From contig MU001509.1 of the NCBI GenBank assembly GCA_010093485.1, forward strand, positions 614,256 to 678,255: DNA of 64,000 nucleotides, given 5' to 3'. The notes under the pieces were generated by a model that made no database searches, had not been told where the DNA came from, and saw only the letters and a list, made by a program, of their open reading frames with translations. Shown piece after piece: positions 1 through 10,751 of the stretch (positions are counted from its first letter, which is position 1; every line of letters starts with the position of its first letter). The DNA comes from Karstenula rhodostoma CBS 690.94 (Eukaryota > Ascomycota > Dothideomycetes > Pleosporales > Didymosphaeriaceae). Both the position numbers and the translations under genes were made by a program.

Positions 1-1706
1 AGTCTGGATGGTCTCTCTGGTCACCGATTCTGGAGAGCAAAGCGCTTTCGAAATATCGGCTGCGACCAGTCCGATCCTGCTTGTTTGCACATGGATCTGC
101 TCATCGACAGTCATACCCACGGAAGAGGCAGAGCAGGCCAGCTGGTACTTGTCAGTTCTGGGCTCAGCTACCACATGTGCATGTTCTCGACGTACAGCTA
201 CATCTTGCGAAGTGGCCTCGGAGGTGTAGCCAAGCGTATAGGAGAGCCAGCAGTCCATGAAAATCAGACTGCGGAACAAACGTCTCCAGTTGGCATCGGC
301 TACGGAATCACTGGTCTCTTTCGCCATTGCTGGATATTTCCAGCGAGCGATTTGCAATGCCGCCACTAAGTAAAGGTAAGCAACTTCTCACAACGAGTGT
401 CAATGGGTGGGTCTTACCAAGCACATATCGCGCGCTCATGTGCTTCTCCAGCAGGGCGTAAAAGGCCGTGGCTAATAGAAGACGCATAGTGCGCAAGTAG
501 TCAAACCGCGCAGTCTTCTCGTTGAAACACAGGGTACCAGAAGCGTAGAGCACGCGTCGAATTCGGTCTGGGAAGCAATCCATATCATAGTGGGCGCCCA
601 TTGCTGCAACGGTAAAACATTCTGCTAGAGTCATGGCATCGACGGGCTGTTGTGGCCTGTAGATGCGGTCCAGAATCTCGTCCACCTGTGCATAAGTCCA
701 CATGTAAAGAAGCGATCCCGTGCCTTGGACGAAAGCATACATGGCCTTTTTGACGAGCTGTTCAGATGGTAGATGTTGGGCGTCGTACGGCCGAACGCTC
801 TGACCGAGGATCTCGCCTCTGAGAGATACGAGCTCACTGAATGCCAGGGTTAGGGCATTGTGACAAACTTCGGCTTCCATGCCCAGGGACGTGGCCGAAG
901 AAGTGAGCGAGGTTGGGCTTTCCGAACAAGGTGACGGACTGGTCCTCGAATACTCATGGTGGGGTGTGTACGAGGACGAAGTTGTGGTTCGACTTTGGCT
1001 TGGACGAGTCGATGATAAGGATGCTTTGCTCGAGACCTGTTGCTGACTCCTGAAATCGATCAAGTAGGCCTGGTACTTGCGCCAGCTGTCCGTCTTTTTA
1101 TACTCGTCCATTTGAGCTTCGTATTCTTGCATGGCACGTGCAGCGTGACTCTCCCAGATGCGCTTTTGCTCCGGAGGAAGATGCTGCCATCGTCGACCCA
1201 CTTCTCTTGCAATGTCCACGAAGGAGAGGCTGCTGATGTCGGGCTCTGTGCGGAGGTGGTCGGCAAAGTTCACATCTACATATGATTAAGCTAGGCTCAG
1301 ATTTGCATCAACGGACAATTGGCATACAGGCAGTCTTTGGCTTCTTGGGGGCATTGGTGTCGGCGCGTGGATGGCGCCGATACCTCCTCTTTTCTCGCGG
1401 CGGCGGAGTCTGAGTCTCTCTGGCCAGGGTTTCGAGGGCGGAGGTTGAAAGGGCAGGCTGGTCAGAAGCGTTGCTCTCGTCCAGAGCCAGTGTAGATGGC
1501 ACTCCTCGGAAGGTTGCGATCTCGCGTTGCAGGGTCCGGCGGTGGCCGAGCTTGAAGTTCAACGTGGTCAGGTCTTCTTCGGTGATGTCGAGCACTGTCT
1601 CCCAGTTGTGGAAACCATTCTCAGCAAGGGCGCCCAGGTAGGGCGTCAGGCCCAGACGCTCCAAGACGTCTGTGAGCATGGGAAGAGATGGGGAAGGGAT
1701 CGACAT
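1..1706 (-). CDS. SAM / HMG-box / fungal regulatory-domain transcription factor, 3' end cut by window edge
   Basis: Probable nuclear DNA-binding regulator. Exons are 1706-1328, 1275-418 and 365-1 (open to the edge, 534 codons visible). Introns 1276-1327 and 366-417 are both 52 nt with GT..AG ends; removing the first rebuilds the HMG start as PKKPKTAYVNFADHL. Domains in order: a SAM domain at about residues 9-70 (LERLGL..YLGALAENGF..W), a basic stretch (REKRRYRRH), an HMG box at about 120-195 (SFVDIAREVGRRWQHLPPEQ, then W and YKK motifs), a Ser-rich linker, and from about residue 265 a helical region resembling the middle homology region of fungal transcription factors (ARWKYPAMAKETSDS, then RSLIFMDCWLSYTLGY). 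I chose ATG 1706 because the ATG upstream (1766) lacks SAM-like sequence. SAM-plus-HMG proteins are known among fungal sexual-development regulators; its target here is unknown. The stop codon lies outside the window. Confidence 0.8.
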
Positions 1707-2651
1707 GGCCACCTGTGTAGCGCGAAGCCACGGGGGCATGCAGCGTACATAAGTGAGGGTGGACAAAACATGGTGGGTGCACGAGACCCTGGGAGGCCCG
1801 GTGGAGAGAGACGACGATGGAACAGGAAGCGCACACTAGCGGTGGGCTGATGTCGACGGTCCGAGCGGCGGTTCTAGACCAAAAGCTTGATCTCGTAGCG
1901 TGCTCATTCCGGCATCGACGATGGAGCATCGAGCATCGAGCATCGCGCATCGAGCATCAAGCATCAAGCATCAAGCATTGTGGCGGTCGCGCTGCCACGG
2001 CCAGCATCGCGACATGGCGACACCCGTCACGCTCTGTTTCTCCCTGCCTCACAACCGGTGCTGATGGCTGCTCGGCTGGCGGTGCCGGATCGACGCTCGC
2101 ACGCTGCAAGGCGCATACACATGGCCGCCAACAGCCAACACGGCCAGGCCCATCTCGACGAAACGGTCCCACGGCGCAGCACATCCTGCTGCGTGGGTCT
2201 CGATCGGAAAGTTTTGGATTTTGACAGCCCCCGAGTCCACCGCCTCCACACAGACCCATGTATGGGAAAATCAACCCTCTCGATGCAATTCAAACTTTCG
2301 AGTCGTTTGGCGCGCTAGCCCGTTCCGGCCGGCCACCATGGCAATCCTGCATGCCCGCCTCATGGCATTCCCCGAAAGGCATGCAGACAGAAGAAGAGCG
2401 CGGGTCTAGACCGGTTTCCTCCATCCCACCGCGCAGTGTTGCCAATACGAGCTTGTGGACCTTCTCGAATCGAGTTCCCCAACCCGGACCATCCGAGAAA
2501 CACCTAACAAACTGTTGGATTTGCGAGACCCTGCAGCCTGTGAGGGTTGCGCAATTGAGCTTTGATGCCGCTTGCATCCGTGCCTCTCCTACCAACAGAA
2601 AGATCGCAAGTCCGATGGAACTGGTCGTTGGCATTATGTCGAGTTCGCCTC
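1707..2651. other. Intergenic region between the HMG regulator and the aldehyde dehydrogenase 3' end
   Basis: It holds the promoter of the HMG-box gene on its left and the 3' flank of the aldehyde dehydrogenase on its right, with a short 7-bp tandem repeat at 1924-1979. Open frames here (for example minus strand 2290-2655) have no recognisable domain, and I do not call a gene. Confidence 0.6.
1924..1979. repeat. 7-bp tandem repeat, about 8 copies
   Basis: Eight adjacent heptamers of the form gagcatc, changing to aagcatc in the last three units. It lies about 220 bp upstream of the SAM/HMG gene start, in its probable promoter. Confidence 0.85.
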
Positions 2652-4133
2652 TCATGCCTTGCCATGCCAGCTGACAAACTTGTCATGGAGGAATTCTTCT
2701 ACACCCCATTTTCCATTCTGCCGACCAAACCCGGATCCCTTAACCCCGCCCTGGCTCGCTGTTGGACTCGTGTATACGCTTATGCTGTTGACATGGACCT
2801 GTCCATACTCCAACTCCCGCGACATCTTCAGGGCGCGTTCCATGTCGGTCGACCATATGGTAGCATTCAGACCGTAAGCAGAACCATTCGCGATGTTTAT
2901 GGCAGCATCGTCGGAGGAAGCAATGTAGAGCGAGGCGGAGGGACCGAAAGTCTCTTCGTCGACGATGCGGGAGGTAGAGGGGTTCAGGACGATGGTCGGC
3001 CGGAGCCTAATGTCTGAGTCGGACGGACCGCCCATGAGGAAGCTTTCGCCTGCGCTCTCTGCGTCGCGAAGCATATCGTTTGCGTGTTTCCCGATGGCCG
3101 GGCTGACGGCGCAGCCCGCGTGGCTGCCGGCGCTGTCCATTGCTTTGATGAGCAGCTGCTGGAACTTCTCGGCCACAGCTGCGTGCACGATGATGCGCTC
3201 CGTCGAGAAGCAGATCTGGCCATGGTTGACAACCGCACCCATCGCAGCAAGCTTCGCGGCTTCTTCTAGATCTGCATCGTCCAGCACAATCGCCGGACCC
3301 TTGCCACCCAGCTCCATCAACACTGGCTTCAGGTACTTTGCAGCTACTTGTCCAATGACCCTCCCCACTGCCGCGCTCCCGATGAACTCGACTTTTCGAA
3401 TCGCCTCGTGCGCAATGATAGCCTCCGTCACTTCGGCCGCGTCTTCTCTCCTCGTCTGTATCTGGTTCAGCACACCCTTTGGCACGCCCGCCTCGACGAA
3501 CGCCCGCGTAATCATATAATGCGTCAAAGGGCTCAACTCGCTCGCCTTGAACACGACCGTACAGCCCGCCGCAATGGCGCTGGCAACACCCCTCGTCGCC
3601 AAGATCAGCGCCGCGTTCCACGGCGCAATGCACAGCACGGGACCTACGGGCTCCTTGAACACGAAGCCCATGGCCCCTGGCTTCTCTAGCTGCGGAATCG
3701 TCCCGTTCACACTACTGATGACGGCAGCTATCTCTCGCAGGTACCGACATGCCAGCTCGACGTTCTGCTTGGCCCACGCTTCGTCGCACGACGTCTCGAA
3801 CATCTGGCTCTTGACCAAAGTGTCAGCGTGCTTCTCATAGTAGGTGGCTACTTTGAGGAGGAGCTCACGACGCGTAACGTGGCTGGTGTTGCGCCATGTC
3901 CTGAAGGCTGCTTTGGACGAGGCGACGGCGCGGAGGGCTTCTTGGGGGGTTGCGGAGGCGGCCTGGTGGACTGCGTTTCCGGTTGTGGATTGGATTACGG
4001 GGAATGTGGTGAGCGGTTCGCGGAGAGCTTCGCCGTTTATCCAGAGCGGGACGGTGTAATCCGAGGGTGAGTCTGAGGGTGGATCCGAGGGCGAAGACAT
4101 TGTGGAGAGGACATTGCCGAAGAGGCGGTTCAT
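2652..4133 (-). CDS. Aldehyde dehydrogenase (NAD(P)+-dependent ALDH superfamily)
   Basis: Single-exon 493-aa protein of the usual ALDH length (about 480-500). It would oxidise an aldehyde to the carboxylate with NAD(P)+. Landmarks: PWN motif at 171-173, VVFKASELSP at 193-202 with the cofactor-binding Lys196, the Rossmann-like FIGSAAVG at 250-257, the general-base Glu274 in MELGGKGP, the nucleophile Cys308 in HGQICFSTERI, and EETFGP at 393-398. The last 25 residues (GSGFGRQNGKWGVEEF) are also typical. The overall pattern is closest to the fungal salicylaldehyde/vanillin-dehydrogenase-like ALDHs, which suggests an aromatic aldehyde, but that is inference. The N-terminus before residue 25 is Ser/Pro-rich and Met12 is an alternative start. 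It is divergent from the next gene. Confidence 0.92.
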   Translation of the reverse strand: MNRLFGNVLSTMSSPSDPPSDSPSDYTVPLWINGEALREPLTTFPVIQSTTGNAVHQAASATPQEALRAVASSKAAFRTWRNTSHVTRRELLLKVATYYEKHADTLVKSQMFETSCDEAWAKQNVELACRYLREIAAVISSVNGTIPQLEKPGAMGFVFKEPVGPVLCIAPWNAALILATRGVASAIAAGCTVVFKASELSPLTHYMITRAFVEAGVPKGVLNQIQTRREDAAEVTEAIIAHEAIRKVEFIGSAAVGRVIGQVAAKYLKPVLMELGGKGPAIVLDDADLEEAAKLAAMGAVVNHGQICFSTERIIVHAAVAEKFQQLLIKAMDSAGSHAGCAVSPAIGKHANDMLRDAESAGESFLMGGPSDSDIRLRPTIVLNPSTSRIVDEETFGPSASLYIASSDDAAINIANGSAYGLNATIWSTDMERALKMSRELEYGQVHVNSISVYTSPTASQGGVKGSGFGRQNGKWGVEEFLHDKFVSWHGKA

Positions 4134-4635
4134 TGCGTTGTCGAGAAGGAGCTTTCGAAGAGCTAATCTTACAGTCTGTGTCTATCAATTTTGGGCTTCT
4201 TCTCCACGCCACGCGCCCATGTACGCAAGAGGGACGGTTGCGGGAGCGCTATGGTGGGGTCGTGATGCATCGTCAGCGAACCACGAGGAAGAAGCGCCGC
4301 GGAGGTTCAGCGGCGGGCATTGTCGGCACTGGGTACCCATCGTTCAAGTTAGCTCCGCTGTTATATCCGGGTTCACGTGCAACTTCACTCCGCCTCCGCC
4401 CTTCGTCCAACCCGTCAGCATTGCGCCCTCTCCACCACAGGGCGAAGCGCACCGTGCGAAGTGCTCCATAGCCAGCTGCGCCCCTCGTCTCGTACGATAT
4501 AGCTATTAAGTTACAATTAGCAGTCTCCAATAATAGCTCGCCATCTCACTACTCAACGACTAACTCTTCAGACCTTATAACATCGTAGTCCTCTTGACTG
4601 AGCGAACTACAGATCATTGCTTCCTTCAGAACAGG
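4134..4635. promoter_or_regulatory. Divergent intergenic promoter region
   Basis: About 500 bp lie between the starts of the minus-strand aldehyde dehydrogenase and the plus-strand Trp-rich gene, so both promoters should be here. I see no clear TATA box. A CACGTG-like core (ttcacgtgca) occurs near 4373. Confidence 0.5.
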
Positions 4636-5922
4636 ATGGCTCCCATGGATTCCAAAACCTATTCTGACTCTCGTTCGCCCGACACCTTCGCTGACTTACG
4701 CTCCGCCTCACATGCCCGGCAACGCGTAAGGAAACATCACCGTCATTCACGCAACTCTCGCTCTCCCTCGCGCGCCGACACTCATACCCATCCAAGCGAG
4801 CCGTCACACTCTCTACCCCCTGTCCCTCAACTTGGCCTCTACGAAGCGCACGCCGAACCGCAGCGCTTCAATCCCACGCACCACCACCGCCCCCGCAAGC
4901 GCCGCTGCAACCACAACAAACGCACATGGGCAAAAGCCCTGGGCCGGAAAGCCGACGCGCACCTCACATACGTGCAGTACAGAGAGGAGATGGAGCGCAT
5001 GTTCGGCTGCATCGACGTGCGGCGGGACGAGGAGTGGGTCGAGGATATCACGCACCGCGCGTGGGAGGGCGGCAACTGGAGCGAGTGGTGCTTGCAGCAG
5101 GGCGCGACGTGGGAGGACGTGTGGGGCTGGGAGCCGTGGGTGGAGATCGGGGAGACGTTTGGGGCGTGGGCGCGGCGGCGGATCGGGGAGATGCGGGCGG
5201 TGAAGGAGGCGCGGCTGAGGGCGGCAACTCTTCGAAACACGGGGTTGGTAGACATGGCTATAGCCATGGAGAAAGCGACCGCTCTCACAACCACGCAGCC
5301 CACCACGCCCTCGGACATCGAAGCTCACGACCTCCTCGCCCGCGTCCTCCACCCCCCGTGGCGCCGCAAAACAGATACCCTCCCCCGCGCCATCCACGGC
5401 TACGGCTTCTTCGCAGAGTACGAGTGGTACTGGCATCGCAATATGAGCGGCTGCTTCGAGCTCACGTCCTGGGTATCCCACTCTCCGTCGTACTGGCGCT
5501 GCTACTGCGACATGTATGCCGCGTGTGGGCGATGGAGCCCCGAGGACCGCGTGCAGCCGTACTATCTGTACGAATTTTTCGTTTCTCCCCGCGGGGAGGT
5601 GGGTGAGCTGAGGGATGACGGCGCTGAGATGGCCGAGGTGTACGGCGAGATGGACAGGCTGCAGCGGGGGCTCAGCGAGTTTCTTAACGGCTACAAAGCG
5701 GTGTGTGATGAGGCTGAGGCGTGTGACGTGGTGGACGGGACGACAGACTGCGAGAAGAGAGAAGGTAGTGACCGGGGTGGTGCGTACGATACCAGCAGGG
5801 TTGTGGACGAGTGGGACTTCGTAACCACCCCGACGCCGCCGTCGCTCTCAACGCCGTCGTCATCGTGGAGCATGCTCGGGCACGAGGAGCATTCCCAATC
5901 CGACAAGGTTGACACGCCGTGA
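4636..5922 (+). CDS. Trp-rich hypothetical fungal protein
   Basis: Intronless 428-aa protein that I do not recognise. ATG 4636 is used because the frame upstream begins at a TTG. The N-terminal 90 residues are Ser/His/Arg-rich and probably disordered, ending in a basic patch (RPRKRRCNHNKRTWAK). The middle (about 95-205) is rich in Trp and acidic residues (EEWVEDITHRAWEGGNWSEW, then WEDVWGWEPWVEIG), a spacing that suggests a folded helical domain. A second aromatic block at about 250-350 has HGYGFFAEYEWYWHRN. The C-terminus is Ser/Thr/Pro-rich. There is no signal peptide or membrane segment. The clear codon bias and length make it a real gene, but its function is unknown. Confidence 0.7.
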   Translation: MAPMDSKTYSDSRSPDTFADLRSASHARQRVRKHHRHSRNSRSPSRADTHTHPSEPSHSLPPVPQLGLYEAHAEPQRFNPTHHHRPRKRRCNHNKRTWAKALGRKADAHLTYVQYREEMERMFGCIDVRRDEEWVEDITHRAWEGGNWSEWCLQQGATWEDVWGWEPWVEIGETFGAWARRRIGEMRAVKEARLRAATLRNTGLVDMAIAMEKATALTTTQPTTPSDIEAHDLLARVLHPPWRRKTDTLPRAIHGYGFFAEYEWYWHRNMSGCFELTSWVSHSPSYWRCYCDMYAACGRWSPEDRVQPYYLYEFFVSPRGEVGELRDDGAEMAEVYGEMDRLQRGLSEFLNGYKAVCDEAEACDVVDGTTDCEKREGSDRGGAYDTSRVVDEWDFVTTPTPPSLSTPSSSWSMLGHEEHSQSDKVDTP

Positions 5923-7534
5923 TATTGCTACACTATGCAACATCATCAGGGATGGAAGATGCCAGCTCAGCGCGTTCGAGGCATCCAGAAGGCGACATGT
6001 GAGGTGGTGTGTTTTGCAGTGAGATTCGGCTTGCGGCTGTAGTGTTGGATCGTCTCGTGGGATTTTGGGACAAGCGGATGGATGGATGGAGGCGATCAGG
6101 CAGGCTCTTGCGGGAACGAGATACTTCACTCTTAGCATCCACATTCTACGCCTACACAACAACGCAATATATAGATAATACTCTTACATTTTAAAATAAT
6201 ATGCTTTTAGACCTGCTAAGTATTTCTATCTCTTTTCTATAATCGATTTATACAGAAAGAGGTGAAAAGAGAGGTAGAGAGGTAAGAAGTAGTCCGTACT
6301 AAACCCGACTTTTACTAGCCCGTGAGAGGCAGGGTATGGTAGGGTACAAAGTAGTTGCCGCGCGAAGCGAAGGGCTTGGGGGCGGGAGGATTGCAAGGAA
6401 TAGTGCGGAAGCCGAGTCCGGAGGATTATATCAGGGATTAGGCGTGTGCGGTGGGGGTTATCACGTGCAAGCACGAGATTGAGGCCGTGTTGGTGTTGGA
6501 AGGACGCTGGTCCAGTTTAACTTGCAATTGTATCCGACCAAGAATCTGTGAGAGTTCATCTCCAGCTCGTGACTAACCAGATGTCACCAGTGCTCGAGCG
6601 GAAGTAAAAAAACCGTATATGCGGCTAGGCCATGTTAGACGGAGCGGACGCTGGGAGTACGCGCCCGACGTCTTACCGGAAGTACGTACCGGTACATATC
6701 GAATCCGGGATCTGCTCACTATGAGCAGCTAGCGTGTAGGGTCAGGCGGTACGTTTCAGATATCCACGCATCGCAATGACACCCTGGCGTGGCGCTTCCA
6801 ATCGAGGGTGACATCACTTTAGCCTCAACGTGTTGATGTTATTATTGCAGTGTTAAGCGTGGGGCGACGCGTGCGTGCGACCCATCTATCGCGTGGTACG
6901 ACGACCACAGGAAAGCCTCCAATGCAGATATCGCATCGTATATCTGAACCCACAATTTTTCAACTGCCTTGGGCTGCAACGACGCCATCACGCGACTTTC
7001 ATTCCACGATGGGAAGGACATGCCCGACGTCCTCTGGGCATCCATTCGTTCATTCAGTCGACACCGCTCGCGCTCGCGGTGGCATTGTTCATCTTAGAGG
7101 CTACGAGGTGAGATCACCGGATCATACAGTCAGCTCAGCTATCCACGAGACAGACAGGTTACGCGAGTCTGACATGTGATGCGGCTGCGTCGGTATATTG
7201 CCGCCGCACGTTGATTGCACGAACCTGCCATCAGCCATGTTATGCCCTCGCCGGAATTCTGCGATATGCAGGGAGGCGGGAGCTTAGCGAGCTTTTTCAC
7301 TCGCGCGCTGGTGGCAGGGCTTTGCACGTGAAGGGGTGAGATGGAGCAAGGGATGGGTTGCCCGGCTGAGGTGCTGAACAAGGGTTGAAGCGGAGCACTG
7401 CACGGGTACATTGGGAGGGAGGTTGAAGCGTGAGAGGGTACAGTGGTTGATGATTGTGCTGACGAGGGCTCAAATTGGGCTCGTCGCCACTTCAATTGTT
7501 TGCACTCTGCGCTCTCACCCTTTGGTCGGTAAAT
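5923..7534. other. Intergenic region with no supported gene
   Basis: About 1.6 kb between the Trp-rich gene and the amylase. Positions 6160-6260 are AT-rich. The remainder has only short overlapping frames with no domain. The last few hundred bases should carry the amylase promoter. Confidence 0.5.
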
Positions 7535-9385
7535 ATGCGGTTCTTGGTTACGGCGGCGGTTGCTTCGCTTCTGCAGGTCTGCTTTGCAGCGAATGCGACG
7601 GATTGGCGGTCGAGGTCTATCTATCAAGTCTTCACCGATCGGTAAGTTCAAGCCTGTGTTGTATTGCGGTCTAGCAAATGCATGGATAGAACCACGAGTA
7701 TATGCTACTCGTGTTGGCCTTTGATCGCGTTGCTTCGCCTCGATTCCTTGCATACATCATGAAGAGATAGGAATAAGAGTTGAACAATCATACAGTATTT
7801 AACAACTTGGCAGCTTTGCTCGTACCGATGGTAACACGGCGGCTCCTTGCGATGTTGCGAACAACTTGTATTGCGGCGGTACCTGGAAAGGTCTAGAGAG
7901 GAAGCTCGACTACATCAAGAACATGGGCTTCACAGCTGTAAGCTCTACTCGACCTCATTCGCGACACCTCATACTAACCACGTGACAGGTCTGGATATCG
8001 CCCATCACAGAACAAGTGGCCAATGCCTACCATGGCTACTATCAAACCGACCTCTACTCACTCAATTCCAACTTCGGCACCGCGCGCGACCTCAGGTCCC
8101 TAGCATCAGCACTGCACTCAAAAAACATGTACCTCATGGTCGACGTAGTGCCCAACCACATGGCCTTCGCCGGCTGCCCCGACAAAGTCGATTACGGCCG
8201 TTTAAAAACCTTCAAGCACGCCGACCACTTCCACAGCTACTGTCCAATCCTCAACCCGGGAAACCAGACCGAAGTCGAGGTCTGCTGGCTCGGCGACTGC
8301 AACATGGCCATGCCAGACATCAAGACGGAGCACCCGCACGTAGCGCGCGAGATGAACGCGTGGATCAGGTGGCTGGTGACCAACCACAACATCGACGGGC
8401 TCCGCATCGACAGCGTCAAGAACGTCAACAAAGGTTTCTTCCCACCCTTCTGCCGCAGCGCGGGCGTGTTCTGCATGGGCGAGGTGTCAGAGGGCCACGC
8501 AGCCTACACCTATCCGTACCAGGCGTATATGGACTCGGTGTTAGATTATCCGCTGTATTACGCCATCACCCGCGTGTTCCAGCAGAAGAGCAACATGTCT
8601 GATCTGGTCGTTGCGCTGGCTTCGTGCACGGAGAACCGCGAGACGGGATGCAAGGACTCGACGCTGTTGGGCACTTTCTTTGAGAACCACGATAACCCGC
8701 GGTTTGCAAACATGACCCAGGATCTCAGCCTGGTGAAGAACGCACTGGCCTTCACCATGCTGGGCGATGGCATCCCGATCGTGTACCAGGGGCAGGAGCA
8801 GCACTATGCTGGCGGCGACGACCCCTGGTGTCGCGAGGCGCTATGGTCGTCCAAGTAAGTTCCTCCACCGATCGATCGACCTCGACGACGCTGACACTGT
8901 GTAGATTCGACACCACATCTCCCCTCTACAAACACACCGCCCTCCTCAACCACATCCGCAACCACGTCATCGCGCACGGCTCCTCCCGTTTCCGCAACCA
9001 CTATGGTCACGTCGTCGCGGAGAGCTCCACATACCTCGGCTACCAGACCCGCGTTCTCGCGTACACTGCGACGGAATTGCAGCTCCGCAAGGGCGCGATT
9101 CGCATGGTGCTGAGTAACCAGGGAGAGCATGCGCCGACGTGGACGCTCAAGACGCAAGGCATGGAGTTTGGGAAGGGGAAGGCGGTGCTCGACGTGCTGA
9201 GGTGCGCCAGGTACGCCGTAGACGGGAATGGCGAGATCGACGTCAATATGAGGTCGGGCGAGCCGGTCGTGCTGGTCGAGGAAGACGTGTTACGTGGCAG
9301 CGATTTGTGTGGGTGTGAGCGAGGCGGTGGGTTGCGGCGATATCAGGCTGTGTGTGGTGGGGAGTGGGGTCCGCATTCGCCGTAA
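7535..9385 (+). CDS. Secreted alpha-amylase (GH13, Taka-amylase type)
   Basis: Endo-acting hydrolase of alpha-1,4-glucan bonds in starch and glycogen, exported. Exons are 7535-7641, 7814-7937, 7989-8854 and 8905-9385, giving 525 aa; all introns are GT..AG and all phases agree. ATG 7535 starts a signal peptide ([17 protein letters not shown], cut near residue 18-19). GH13 motifs in order: DVVPNHMA at 129-136, [10 protein letters not shown] with nucleophile Asp218, GEVSEG with acid/base Glu242, and FENHDNPRF with transition-state Asp312. YHGYYQTD and GGTWKGL also match the fungal family. It ends after the C-terminal beta domain and has no starch-binding CBM20. The tail (residues about 490-525) is Cys/Gly-rich and less typical. 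The neighbours do not form a starch cluster. Confidence 0.95.
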
Positions 9386-10515
9386 GGGTCTCTTGCTGGG
9401 GCTGTCTTACATGACGGAAGCGGACTGAGGGAATTCGGATACCGAGAACATAGCTTTCAGGCTTGGAGCGTTTGTTTGACTTTATCGAGCGGCATACATG
9501 GGGGATGATATTTGAATGCATACGATCTGTAAGCAATGAAGCGGTTTGACGAGGGTTAATGACGAGTGCCGATTGTGGTGGGCAATGTTATAAATTGTGT
9601 GGTACTGTGGCCACGGTAATGTGTGGATGCCGGCCTTCAATCAAAGCGGATAAATGAGAGCGTGATGTGAATGAGGTTGGAGGGTAAACGTCGAGCGAAC
9701 GACTATACTATTCCCGGCTAGCGCAACATCGGACGACGTCCCTTCTTCTGCACATGCCACTTCGTACATCAACCCTCCCAACATCTTGCTTAGCAGTTAT
9801 CTCTGGTATGCTACGGATTGTTTAGTTCTGGGAACGTCTTCTGACTCTTACCCTGCTCGAAATCCCGGTCCGCCTGTTTGGCGGTGAGTTTCCGTCTTTG
9901 GGGCATCCTCCATGGCCTGCAGCGCTTCCTTACCTCCTTCCTCGCTGTTATTAATGGCATCTCACTACCGCTGTTTGTATTGGCTCTTGAATCTTTGTCT
10001 TCTTGGGCTTGTTCTCTCACTACAAGGCTGTGGCGTTGATTAGGCACACACAACTCCTGATCTCAATTCCCAAATTCGCTCTCCTTTTTCTTTTACCTGA
10101 TCTTGTTCCTCCGGTTACCCATCACAGAGATGCTGAAGTCCCAAGACAGTATGGCGGAGCCCTGCGGTTACACAGTCGGCGTGAGACACGTACTCGCCAG
10201 AAAGCGATAAAGTGTGAAGGTTGCATTCCCGCAGGCCCTGCTGATGGGATCCAGAGCACCGATACAACTGTTCAGAAATGCGCAACAGTCGAGGCGCGTA
10301 TTCGTCATACCGCCGCGCCCAAGCTGGTCTACTTGAGCCTCGCCTCAACCGACGTGAGGCACAGGCCATTCACCTCGTCGACGTGCCTTCACTTTTCAAC
10401 CGCGCCTTGAACATACTCAGAAATATCGTTATACCGCCGCCCAAATGATACTAGCTATCTTTTATCCTCTATATATATTGTCATTTCAGAGTTATTTCCA
10501 TCAAACAAGTACTAT
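9386..10515. other. Amylase downstream region, no firmly supported gene
   Basis: It contains the amylase 3' flank. On the minus strand near 9920-9850 the frame MPQRRKLTAKQADRDFEQ runs into a good donor (ggtaagag) and a gctaag branch-like site before an acceptor near 9795. This could be the start of a very short spliced gene, but the product would stop soon after and resembles nothing I know, so I do not call it. Confidence 0.4.
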
Positions 10516-10751
10516 ACAGGGCTCGTGGCCCGCCGGTCTAAGATCGGCAATCTCCACATACGGTGGTGGGGAGAAGAGTTGAGGTCATGAGTTCGATTCC
10601 AAGCTGTGGCAAGTCGCAGATCATCAAGTGCCTGCCCAGCAGGGCTTGGGGGTTCACGGCTACACCAGTGGCAGAGGGTTGAAGTAAGCGGTCGTGAGTT
10701 CGTTCCAAGCATCGGAAATTCGCAGCCTTTCGAGTGCCTGCCCAGCAGGGC
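10516..10751 (+). mobile_element. Tandem tRNA-derived SINE-like repeat, two units
   Basis: Two imperfect copies about 106 bp apart. Each has a Pol III B-box-like core (gagttcgattcc at 10589-10600 and gagttcgttcc at 10696-10706) followed by about 45 bp of shared sequence ending in gtgcctgcccagcagggc (10628-10645 and 10734-10751). An A-box-like stretch (tggcccgccgg) sits near 10522, at a distance compatible with a tRNA-derived promoter. The T-arm does not pair, so this is not a working tRNA. It could be a SINE dimer or a local duplication. Confidence 0.4.

Noticed and set aside
2290..2655. Small minus-strand frame with a signal-like start after the aldehyde dehydrogenase stop
   Set aside because: It begins within the dehydrogenase stop region, has no own promoter space and no conserved-looking cysteine pattern; most likely 3' UTR.
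10516..10620. A tRNA gene suggested by the A- and B-box-like words
   Set aside because: The T-arm stem does not pair and there is no acceptor stem; better seen as a tRNA-derived repeat.
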